Source: Siphonodentalium dalli (lineage: Eukaryota > Mollusca > Scaphopoda > Gadilida > Siphonodentaliidae). From it: a stretch of 64,000 nt of DNA. The notes beneath the pieces are model-generated. The model ran no database searches. It saw nothing but the letters and a program-made list of their open reading frames with translations, and had not been told where the DNA came from. The stretch is taken from NCBI GenBank assembly GCA_032622095.1, contig CP136061.1:128042754-128106753 (forward strand), read 5' to 3'. Below are positions 1-11,300 of the stretch, piece after piece. Every line of letters starts with the position of its first letter. The stretch's first letter is position 1. The translations under genes and the position numbers were made by a program.

Positions 1-171
1 TTTGACTTCAGTTCTATTTAATTAAACTCCACCTGCTTGGTTTTCATGTCATAGAAATAGATACACCAGTTTGTTGACTTGTAATGGAGCCAAATACTGA
101 TAAACAACCTATGTAAAGATTTTCACACAAAAAATCATAGTCCAACAATGCTCTATCATAATCCTGTCAGC

Positions 172-620
172 TGAATCAGGTATTAAAGATGCGTTATCTG
201 AATTAACGCTCCCAAATTACTATTTCTTTGGCTTTGGGGGTAAAAAATATTTGATTCGAGGCAAGGAACCCACCCATCAAAGCGATCAGATATCAATTTT
301 TGAAGTTTGTTATTTCTTGAGATGTGCAATTATTTGTGGCCCAGAAAACAGTCGTCTAACGACGTTCTCGGAAAAAATTGCAAATGAAGATGGATAACTC
401 TAAAATTAAGGGGTTATATGCCCAAATTTTATGATACTCAAGTGATAATACCGCCATATTTCGGTAAACAAAATGTTGATAAAATAACACGTTTTGGAAA
501 ATTTGATACCACAGTTGACATTATTTTGTTGCAATTAATCAATTCTGATAACCACAGCGCATTTTGTAGAAATGTTGTTGTATCTTGATGATATGGGGAC
601 CATCTGATCGGATCGAGTAC
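172..620. repeat. left arm of a long inverted repeat
   Basis: Matches 5561-6020 in reverse along its length (blocks GGTCCCCATATCATCAAG, TCAGAATTGATT, GGGCCACAAATAATT). About 5 kb apart, so probably two copies of one unclassified element in opposite orientation. No coding frame. Confidence 0.75.
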
Positions 621-856
621 GTTTAATATGTGTCATTTTTCAATCAGTGAATGTGGTATGAAGCCAACTAATAATCTCTTGATGACCAGAGGCAAATCCA
701 CACCTGTGATTACTGTTATCATGACTCTATTGTGATTCCAGACTCAATTATTGGGATAACATGTATCTGGACAGAAACAATTGATGTTTTAAAGATGGCA
801 ATATGTAATACTAGCATCCATTGTTTTGCTATAAGTTGTGGCTGCATGCTCATTAA

Positions 857-1072
857 TACAGTAATGCCCTAAATAATAGACTCCTTAACCACCACAGAAT
901 TATGGGTAATTTTTCAGGATTTAGTTGGAGATATGGCTTGTTGCCATTCATCGGAAAGCTCTTAGTGAGAGCTTCCGATGAATGGCAACAAGCCATATTT
1001 CCAACTTAATCCTGAAAAATTACCCATAATTCTTCTGTGGTTGAGGAGTCGATTATTTAGGGCATTACTGTA
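857..1072. mobile_element. foldback MITE (pogo-like), copy 1
   Basis: Near-perfect palindrome about 210 bp long: TACAGTAATGCCCTAAATAA to the inverse, arms containing ATGGCTTGTTGCCATTCATC and meeting at GAAAGCTCTTAGTGAGAGC. Ends CAGTAATGCCC flanked by TA suggest a TA-targeting pogo/Tc1-type element; class is inference. Confidence 0.8.
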
Positions 1073-1624
1073 TGTTGATGTCAGATAAAACGTTGTATTG
1101 AAGAAACAATCAGTAAATGTGTTCTTTCATGGCATTGCCCTATATACATTTTTATCAATTGGTCCCATTGAAATAGATGCTATAGTAAGTAATGTTTCAT
1201 CTCAACTTTCTATAAAAATAATCTAGAATGCTTTGGCAAGATGTAATCAAAAATAACCAAAATGTAATTGAATATACTTTCCAATTTTCTAAGTATTTGA
1301 TTATAAATAAAATAATTTGGCTCCTAGAATTCTTGATTACAAATATAATACAAATACAGAATATGATTACCCCATCCCTGCTATTGTCCGAATTGCTATC
1401 ACTTTATGTGCTGCGTTGAAAGTACTCAAGTATCTATGACAAAATTCACCAATTTAGCTGTACCTGTTTCTGTCGGGCATGTTATAGCCATTTGGCAGTG
1501 AACAAATAGACAGATTTTGTGAAAATGATATACATGCACTGGTAACTGATCCCAGATGGATGCTATTATCACAAACCCTGGCTGGAAACCCTTGTCATAA
1601 TTTGCTCGAAAATGTCAGAAAGAT
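1073..1624. other. no gene or recognisable repeat
   Basis: AT-rich sequence with no supported coding frame. Confidence 0.5.
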
Positions 1625-1821
1625 AAAGTAATGCCCTAAGTAATCGACTCCTTAACCACAGCAGAATTATGGGCAATTTTTCAGGATTTAGTCGAAAATA
1701 TGGCTTGTTGCCATTCATTGGAAAGCTCTCACTGAGAACAACAAGCCATATTTTCAACTAAATCCTGAAAAATTACCCATAATTCTGCTGTGGTTAAGGA
1801 GTCGATTATTTAGGGCATTTT
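1625..1821. mobile_element. foldback MITE, copy 2
   Basis: Same family, right arm lacking the innermost part. Confidence 0.75.
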
Positions 1822-2119
1822 AGTATCACGCCTGGCAATTTCCAAAAAAAATTATTCTTTTTTTTTGGAGATACATGTAACAGCAAGACATTAACTAATG
1901 AGCTAGTCCAACAACTCATTTTGGATACTGCAAAAACCTGATATTGAGCAGATTTATTTTTAGAAAGATTTTTGCATTGAAATATCACAACCTCGAAAAA
2001 TGGTGACCGAAGTCACTTGAACACTTGTATCTTCTCAACGGTCATATTTATATCAGGACGGCATTCATAGTGAGCTAGCAAAGCTCATTCGATAAACTTT
2101 TTTGGTTCAGTTATTTACA

Positions 2120-2305
2120 TACAGTAATGCTCTAAGTAATCGATTTCTTAACCACAGCAGAATTATGTCTTGTTGCCATTCATCGGAAAGCTCTCAGGGA
2201 GAGCTTTCCGATGAATGGCAACAAGTCATATTTCCGACTAAATCCTGAAAAGATACCCATAATTCTGCTGTGGTTAAGCAGTCGATTAATTAGAGCATTA
2301 CTGTA
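2120..2305. mobile_element. foldback MITE, copy 3
   Basis: TACAGTAATGCTCTAA to TTAGAGCATTACTGTA; left arm deleted between GCAGAATTATG and TCTTGTTGCC. Confidence 0.78.
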
Positions 2306-2417
2306 GGTGAAGAAAACAATGAATAATCTCTCTGATGTGACAGATCTTACCACAATTTTCAACCAAATTATGACGTAGGTTTCCACCCCTGCAAACTATC
2401 CTGAATTATTGAACAGT

Positions 2418-2508
2418 CTTAACTCTTTCAGTGCCAGGCTTATTTTGTAGGTTTAGTGCCAGGGAATCTTACGTTTTCATGGGCATAAAAATTATTACTA
2501 TTATTATT
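2418..2508. mobile_element. TTAA MITE family C, left fragment
   Basis: TTAACTCTTTCAGTGCCAGG and TATTTTGTAGGTTTAGTGCC, shared with the 43541 copy. Confidence 0.65.
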
Positions 2509-2735
2509 TTTTTTAAAGATCCTGCACCAGTACATTCTCTTATATATGCGAGGGAGCCTTGCATATATAAGAGAATGCGCTGACTTACAAGGTCAAGGTA
2601 AAAATTGTTAGTCCAAAGCATTCTCTTATATATGCAAGGCTCCCTATGGGAGACTCTCATATGTAAGAGAATGCATTGGCACAGGGTTTTCACAAAATTT
2701 CAGGAAGCTCTTGTTATGGAAGGGTAAAAACATTG
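2509..2735. mobile_element. TTAA MITE family B fragment
   Basis: Carries the two internal hairpins with CATTCTCTTATATATGC and its inverse, flanked by TTAAAGATCCTGCACCAG and GGAAGCTCTTGTTATGG. Next to a family C fragment (2418-2508). Confidence 0.65.
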
Positions 2736-2985
2736 AAATATACTGAATATTTTGAAGACCCCTATTTTTGAGTGGATGTTTGAGTATCAATTCGCTGTGA
2801 TTGTGCTGAAGATATACAGACAAATGGAACACATTGCATAACATTTTATGTCCATGTCCAAGCTTAGGTCTGTTGTCGTGTGGTGAAATTTCAGAAACAT
2901 TTCTTCGAAAAACTATGGTTAATGGGAAATGGTTCATATCGACAGACAATTATACCAATTTCTCAATGCCAAATACATTATCAGT

Positions 2986-3225
2986 TTAACCCTTTCTTTC
3001 ATAAATGCTCATTGACGAGTAATTCCCTTTGAAAATGTTCAGATAATAAGTTCAATAAACGACCTTAGGTCTTATTATCTGAACAATCAATGAATAGGAA
3101 TACTTCTACTATATTTTAGTCTCTCTGACATCTGCTTTATTTTCCCGAACACCCCTCCAAATGAATAACAGACCATTCCAATGTATACTTGTATGAGAGA
3201 ATCCATCTAGTATAGAAAGGGTTAA
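2986..3225. mobile_element. TTAA MITE family A, copy 1
   Basis: TTAACCCTTTCTTTC...TATAGAAAGGGTTAA, TTAA at both ends; internal inverted pair TTCAGATAATAAG/CTTATTATCTGAA. Lies just past the ATRIP stop and carries AATAAA on the gene strand. Confidence 0.75.
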
Positions 3226-3279
3226 ATGTTGCAAGATCACATCTGGTGGAAATTGATGTGGTTGAAGCCCGAGATCACA

Positions 3280-3285
3280 TTTAAT
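3280..3285 (-). terminator. candidate polyadenylation signal, ATTAAA
   Basis: ATTAAA on the minus strand about 60 nt past the ATRIP stop, just before the TTAA MITE at 2986-3225. A canonical AATAAA occurs further on, at 3136-3141, inside that MITE. Which one is used cannot be told from sequence. Confidence 0.35.
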
Positions 3286-3344
3286 AGTTTTCCGCCTATT
3301 AATGTAATCTCTCTGCACTGCTAGTTGAATAAACGAGGGGGGCA

Positions 3345-3454
3345 TCAAACTTGGTCCATATTCTCGTGACTAATATTTCGATCACTCTCTTCACTGTCCT
3401 GCGAGGACTCTGAATCATCTGTATCAAAGTCATTAAGATCAGCCAGGGCATTCA
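3345..3454 (-). CDS. ATRIP: ATRIP exon 14 (acidic C-terminus, stop)
   Basis: Acceptor TTTGCAG. Two bases complete Leu, then NALADLNDFDTDDSESSQDS and a TGA at 3345-3347. With exon 13 the junction reads E-L-N-A-L-A-D-L, close to the EExxxDDL motif by which ATRIP, NBS1 and Ku80 tails bind their PIK kinases, followed by the same kind of acidic end. Confidence 0.9.
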
Positions 3455-6400
3455 CTGCAAATAGAAATTTAGAATAGAATGTATTATTGTGGTGTGATCC
3501 GGGATTTTCTTGGAATCAAACATTATCTGGGCAGAAATGTGGATTTGAGGGCATTTTGAATGTTGTTTTATCATTAATTTGTGTAATTCAGAAACAGGCA
3601 GTTACATAAGAAACAATCAGTTGCTGATGGCGGTATAACCCACCTAGATGGGCATTGGGGATGGGAATTTTCAATGCCAAAAATTACAATCAAAGGGCCA
3701 TAACTCCAATAAAAATGTAAGGCCAGGCCTAGTTTGCGAACTCGTTTCAGAAACTCCACCTGTGAACTCACAAACCAAAAATCTTTCAAATTTTGTTGAT
3801 AACTGTTCGAAATAAGCCCCCGACAACTTTCTTTGGGTGCTAAACACCAAAAAATTACAATCAAAGGGCCATAACTCTGGTGAAAATGTATGGCCGGGCC
3901 TAGTTTCCGAATGTGTTTCAGGTACTCCTTTTGTGAACTCACATAACAGAAATCTTGGAAATCCATTGACAACTGTTTGAAATAAGCACGAGCATCGCTA
4001 GGGCGTGGCAAAATATGCCAGTGGTAATTTCAACAAAGGGCCATAACTCTGGTGAAATTTGGCGGATGGAACACAAATTCGAACTTGACGTAAATTTTGG
4101 GAAAGTATAGTAAACTCACATACCAAATTTCATTTCATTCAGTTCAGACTTGTTAAACTTATCATCTGGAAACGAAAATTGACTGCAAATTCCAACAAAA
4201 AAGGCCGTAACTCTGGCAAAAATTGGTTGGCGGAACGGAACCAAAATTCGAACTTTATCTGTATTTTGAGCTAGTAAACCTACATACCAAATTTCATTCC
4301 ATTCAGTTCAGATTTACTAAAAGTTATCATCTGGAAATGGAAAAAACGAATGGACAGACAGACGGCCAGACCAATAACATAATACGACTCGTTTTTTTTC
4401 AAATAAAAAAAGGTTGTATATAAATGACAATCAAAGGGCTGTAGAAAATGTCCGGCGGTCCTAGTTTGTGAATTCTTTGATTCTCCTCTTGTGAACTCAT
4501 ACAAATTTTTTGAAATCCATTGATAATTGTTCAAAATAACCCTGGGACAACTTTTTGTGGGTGCTATATGCTAAAAAAAATGACAATCAAAGGATGATGG
4601 CCAGATATAACATAATACATCTCGCTTTTTTCAAACGGATGACGGCCAGATATAACATAATACATCCCGTTTTTTTTACAAAACGGTTGTATATAAATGA
4701 CAATTAAAGGGCCATAGCACTAGTGAAAATGTCCAGCCGTGGTTTAATAGTCAACTCATTTCAGATATTCCCCTTGTGAACGCTTGAAAATTATTCAAAT
4801 CTGTTGATAATTGTTTGAAATAATCCCCGGACAACTTTTTCAGGTCGGGGATAATGCATGGCGATTTCAATGTGGTCATGTGCTTTGACTGAGAGAAAAA
4901 TTCTGCAAACTGCATGAACCCCAAATTGTGGAATAATTTTTAACATCTTGCTTGAAATGTTTTTTTTAATTATTTGATTAGAAAAAGCTTGCCAAATCAT
5001 GCAGGTAACTGTTTACTTAAATGACAATGACATCTGCAAAAGAAAATTGTATCCTGTGTTGTAATAAAATAATGATGCACTATTCAAATGGCTTTAAACC
5101 TTTCTATACTGAATGGATTCTCTGATTCAGTTATAAAAGTGTACAAGTACAGTAATGCCCTAATTAATCGACTGCTTAACCACAGCAGAATTATGGGTAA
5201 CTTTTCAGGATTTAGTCGGAAATATGGCTTGTTGCCATTCATCGGAAAGCTCTCCCTAATTAATCGACTGCTTAACCACAGCAGAATTATGGGTAACTTT
5301 TCAGGATTTAGTCGGAAATATGGCTTGTTGCCATTCATCGGAAAGCTCTCCCGAGAGCTTTCCGATGAATGGAAACAAGCCATATTTCAGACTAAATCCT
5401 GAAAAGTTACCCATAATTCTGCTGTGGTTAAGCAGTCGATTAATTAGGGCATTACAAGTATGCAACGGTCTATTATTCATTTGGTGGGATCTTCAGGTAA
5501 TAAAATGAGATGACAGGGAACTACTCGTTAATGGGTATTTAGTAAAGAAAGGATTAAAGGTACTCAATCCAATCAGAGGGTCCCCATATCATCAAGTTAA
5601 TACAACAACAACATTTCTTCAAAATGGCTTTTGTTATCAGAATTGATTTAATTACAACAAAATAATGCTAACCGCTGTCAACTATGGTATAAAAATTTCC
5701 CAAAACGTGTTATTTATCAAATTGTTGTTCAACGAAATATGGCCGTATTATCACTTGGTGTCAAGACATTTGGCCGTATTACCACTTAATTTTAGAGTTA
5801 CCTGTATCATCTTCATCCGCAATCGGTTTGACGACTCATTTCTGGGCCACAAATAATTATACATTTCGAGAAATAACAAATTAAAAAAATTGTTATCTGA
5901 TCACTCTGAGCTTTGATGAGTAGTTTCCTTGACTCGAATCAAATATTTTTCACCCCCGAAGCCAAAGAAATTGTAATTTGGGAGCAGCAATTCGGATTAT
6001 GCATCTTTAAAGTTCTGTGAAGTACTCCGCCAAAATGTACGGAATGGAATAACAAAGTACCATGGCAAAATAAGTAATTTTTAGTAAATTTTATACCGAT
6101 GTAGGCAGAAAACATTGTTATAAATGAATTAAACGCAGTGACTATTGTTTGCAGATTCCTTGCCGTAACCTTTATGCCCAATAATTTTGTCCCGAATAAA
6201 GTAGTAAATTTGTACATTTGAGAGTAGTTCAAACAACGTGTTCTATGAAATGGTACATTTGATATGGTTAGAGTTTTCTATTATCTTAGTTGATTGCTAC
6301 ATTATTCCAGTGGAGAGAGTGTTCGGATACTAGCATATTGGTTTTATTCACTGAATTAAATCCATGATATGTCTTTAAAGATAGTGTATTTATTCTAAAC

Positions 6401-9400
6401 AACTTTTATCTAGTCTCCGGGGTATAAAATAATAAATATGAATTGAAGACACCTGTCTGGTACTGCTTCTAACAATTAATATTAATTATATTGTGATTTT
6501 TATCTGGTATAATACATACAACTTTTCATGACAGTTTTACAGGTTATTTTTTAGAACAGAAACTTCAGATGATTTCGCGGAAACCTTTGGAGCATAGGAA
6601 GAAGGAGAACATGCACTACTCCATCAAGGCCATCGAAGAGATTTTGCCGCCATTCCATGTGTAAGCAGCATTTTAATGCCTTTGTAGACAAATAATTTAC
6701 TCAATCTTCAGTTTTTTTCTTTTTTTTATTCACAAAAACATATATTTGTAGTCTTGAAATCGTGTTTTATAAAAATTTAGTTGTTTAAGCAGTCCTATGT
6801 TAAATACTGATTGTTGGGTAGTTCCCTTAGGAAATATTCAGATAATAACATCAAGAAACGACCATAAGTCATTTGTTGAACTTATTATCTGAACATTTCC
6901 CAACAATGAATATCAATTGTACTGCTCTTGTATTATCTTTTTGTATATCCATCGTCTGCTTTTATTACCTAAACACCCCTCCAAATGAATAATAGACTGT
7001 TCCGATGTATGATTTTGTAATTGAATGACAGAGTCCATTCGGTATAGAAAGGGTTAAGCATGGCCTTGTAGCTTTGTGTGGAGGAAAAACTGAATGAAGT
7101 GATGGAGGATACTCACATTCCCCACTGTCTGGTGGATTCTTAAAAAGTTCTGTGAGGCCATTGACCAAGTTCACATAGCAATGGTGTACACCATAATGGT
7201 CATCCCAGAAGGCAAATTCCTTCTGCCAAAATCCATGCAAGATTGTTATCCCCTTCCTCAGTGTGTCCTTCAAATCAGCTGAAGGTGTCGTGTGGTGAAT
7301 TTCATACAGGTTGTACATTATTAGTACCACTGACCTTACAACCTAGGAAAGAGGACAGATGTGAGTTCAAAAATAAACTCAGCTCAACCACCAAAAACAT
7401 AAATGTTGAAAAAAATGTTATGATGAGCTGTCAGCCTGTCACATGTATTACAGAGAGTAACTTATAAATTTATTTAAAATGGCTAACTTGTTTGAAAAGT
7501 CTCGAATGAAATAATATTGGTAGTGAACACCACAGGAAAGCTGACATGGAGCATATTCAATATGACAAAGCATTTGGTTTGATAGATGATCAGTTGCATG
7601 CAAATAATACTATTTTTCTTACATATATATATTTTTATTATTATTACAGTACTATGGTTTAAGCTGTATTGGTCTGAGCAATTATCAATAAGATGGTACA
7701 CCATTAGAGGGCAATTATTAAATTTTGTAAGTGTCGATATAGTCCAGGTATATATATTCCTCCAGGATTTATACACTTTGATCATGATCAAATTCAAGGA
7801 CTTTTCCAGGATTCCACAAGCAATTTCAAGGCCAGTACTCAACATGCAATAGTCACATTTTCATTTCGTTGCATTCATCATGCAGATGGTTTAAATTTAC
7901 AACTTAGTTCACACAACATCACACAACCATGTACATATATGTGTATGGTTGAAATTTCAACTTATATTATACAATGCATTGTAAGCATTTTTCACTGATA
8001 CAACAATTAATTTTAATTAACTGTAAAACAAAATACTTCATACAACTTGTTAGCCTTAATAAATAAACAGGCCTGCATCTATGGAAGTTACAGTAATACC
8101 CTAAATAACTGACACCTTAACCATAGCAGAATTATGGGTAATTTTTCAGGATTTAGTCAGAAATATGGCTTGTTGCCATTCATTGGAAAGCTCTCAGTGA
8201 GAGGCAACAAGCCATATTTCCGACTAAATCCTGAAAAATTACCCATAATTCTGCTGTGGTTAAGGAGTTGATTATTTAGGGCATTACTGTAAACCTCTCA
8301 TTGCTATTATTCAAACACTTTTCAAGGACCCTACTCACAAACCCTGTTATTTCAAGGGTTTCAAGGCCTGGAAAAAGTTCAACTCAAGCACTTTCAAGGT
8401 TTTCAAGCACCCATATGAACCTTGCTCCTCATTTTGAAATCAGTCTTGAAAGCTATGGTGATCCGATTAGAATATCACATGGCTTTCCAAATATCATCAG
8501 AATTGAAAACATGAACAACATCATTAGCATCCCTTTTGAAAGCACTCTTGATAGCAAACCTCCACACCAAACTTCATTCAGATCCGATAACCCTGGCTGA
8601 GATATATGATGGATGGCCAGACAGATTGAAAAAGTCAATCCAGCATACCCCCTCATTTTATTCAAAAAGTGAGGGTATAATAAATTCAGGGGCTGATTTA
8701 ATCAACCAATATAGATCATTTATTTAAATCAAGATTTAAATCAATGATTTAAACGAGAGGCCGATCACGATCGGCAGATGTTTAACCCATACCTTGGCGA
8801 TAGCGATCTTTTTATGAGTGCAAGAATTTCAACAATTCACAGCGTACTATTATTTATTAGTTTCATAGTGGAATCAGACATATTGAGCAACTTGCTCATT
8901 TAAACACAATGTATGTGTGATAGATTGATAAAGATAATTATACCCAAACACAGTCAGACAGATGCACCATAGCTGTTAAAGATATAATTGTTACAATATT
9001 AACATCATAATAACTCTATTTATTTAATTCTTACAATGGAACCTGAGTCATAACAGATTATGTTGTTGTGTTAGCTGCATAGTAAAAGTTATGGGATGAT
9101 TGAGATTAGAGACCAACAAACACCTGAACATCTATATAAGTGAGGGGTGTATAGACCTTGATATTAAATATGATTGATAATGGTTGGATATAAAATATTT
9201 TAATACAGAATTATCAGATAACTAAAGGAGAGATATGAGAAGGGTCAAATTGAAAATATTAGAGTCATAACATTGGATCGCGTACAGTATACATGTACCT
9301 ATGGTTAATTTTATTCTAAGCTGATCATTGGAAAGATACAATGTCTGTAACAGCAGAAATATTATTAAATATTGGGTTAATATTCTCAAAACCATTCAAT

Positions 9401-11250
9401 CAATACCAAAATCTATACACATGAAGAATGTGTCACAATCAACCTGAATGAGATTATAAAAGTGATTGGGTGAAAAATATTTGACCAAAAAGTCAGCTTC
9501 AAGAATACCAGAACCATTATTATTATCCTGCAGCCCAAATGCAATAGAGGGAATTTCAAAATAAGATATATCCTCAAATGATGAATATTCAATTGGTGGC
9601 TTATAATTAATAGAAATTCTTAGTGAACCTGGCCTAAGGCGAAAGAGATAATTTAAAATCTGCGTATCAGATATGATGTGTCTATGGAATAGGTTAATTT
9701 TAATCCTGAAATACATGCAAGTGAAAAGTGGATCACGATCAACCTGGACATAGAATAGGAGAATGAACATATGATGTGTGGACAGTGTTAATCATTTTCA
9801 ATGACATCATATGATGGAACTAATGTGTGGATAAATTTTTTTCTCAAGATAAGACAACAGTGTCTCTGTAAACAACAATTCTCTAAACAGCCATGCTCCA
9901 GAACATCCTTCACATGGACAATGGACTATTTGTATTAATGCCATGAACATGTTTCAACAGGTTGGGTTAAATTACTATTGCACACAAACTGGAGTAAAGT
10001 ATCATCAATCACTTAAATTTGACAGCTCTGGGAGCAGCAGTGGTTTAGCAAAGAGTATCCAGTGTCATTTTCTGATCCCAATAAAGCAGATTACTGTGTA
10101 AAGTTGTTTGTCTTAAATTCTCACAGGGCATATACAGTACAATAGGTAGTAAATTACTTGAATTATAAAGAGCCATAACTCTGTTAAAATATATCGGATC
10201 AAACCCAAATTTGAACTTGATCTGTATTTCGGGGTGAGGACCACATGTACCAAATTTGGTGTAGATCAGATGAAAAATGTTTTGAGTCATAGCAGCTTAC
10301 GTGAGTTCTAAGTAAACATAAGTTTGAAAAGGGTTAATTAAACGATACCAAAAACCATACAGATAAAGAACGTGCTAAGAAAAACCTTGGTAAGAAATAT
10401 GAGGCATATCAGAAGAAAACAGTTTGACTTAGATGGATCAGATAGCATTTGTGTGCAGGGTTAATTATTTTCTAAACCGATCAACCGATCGATACCAAAA
10501 ACTATACAGGTGAGGGGTGTGTCATTATAAACCTACATATCAAATATGAAAACAATCGGACAAAAAATACTTTGGTTACAGCATCGGATAGCTCATGCCT
10601 ATGTGCGGATGCAAAGTGTTAATAATTTCTAAACCGATCAACCGATCGATACCAAAAACTATACAGGTGAGGAGTGTGTCATCATAAACATGGGAGTAAA
10701 AAATAACTCTAATTCCCATAATACAGATTTACTGCTCTCAGAGCTAAACTGATACCACCGGTAATTAATTGTAGACTGCTATGGTTATCTGTTCAATTCT
10801 TAGTTGAAAAAGGGCCATAACTCTGGTATAAAATGTTGGATATAACCCATATTCAAACTCGATCTGTATTTTGAGTTGAGAAACTCGCATACCAAATTTG
10901 GTTCCGATCAGATAAAATAAATTTGAGTTTAATGGCAGCATGAATTCTAAGTCAAAAAAGGGCCATAACTCCATTGAAAAATATCGGATCAAACCCATAT
11001 TGGAACTCGATCTGTATTTTGGTCCGAGAAACTTGCATACCAAATTTGATTCTGATCAGATAAATTTTTTTTGAGTTATGGTAGCATGCATGAATTCTAA
11101 GTCGAAAAAGGGCCATAACTCCGTGAAAAAAACTCGGATCGAACCCATATTCGAACTCGATCTGTATTTGGTGCTGACAAATTCATATACAAAATTTGGT
11201 TCCGATCAAATATAAAATGTTCGAGTTATCGCACCATGCGTAAAGTGTCT

Positions 11251-11300
<50 letters not shown>

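Noticed and set aside
3574-4011. 145-codon minus-strand ORF
   Set aside because: It runs across two copies of a pearl core unit and repeats its own peptide with the repeat period.
5084-5402. Opposing ORFs of 99 and 104 codons with the same peptides
   Set aside because: They are the two strands of a foldback MITE; matching peptides arise from the palindrome.
8301-8600. 99-codon ORF near a pearl-like end
   Set aside because: Low-information frame over TTTCAAGG-type repeats with no motif and no splice context.
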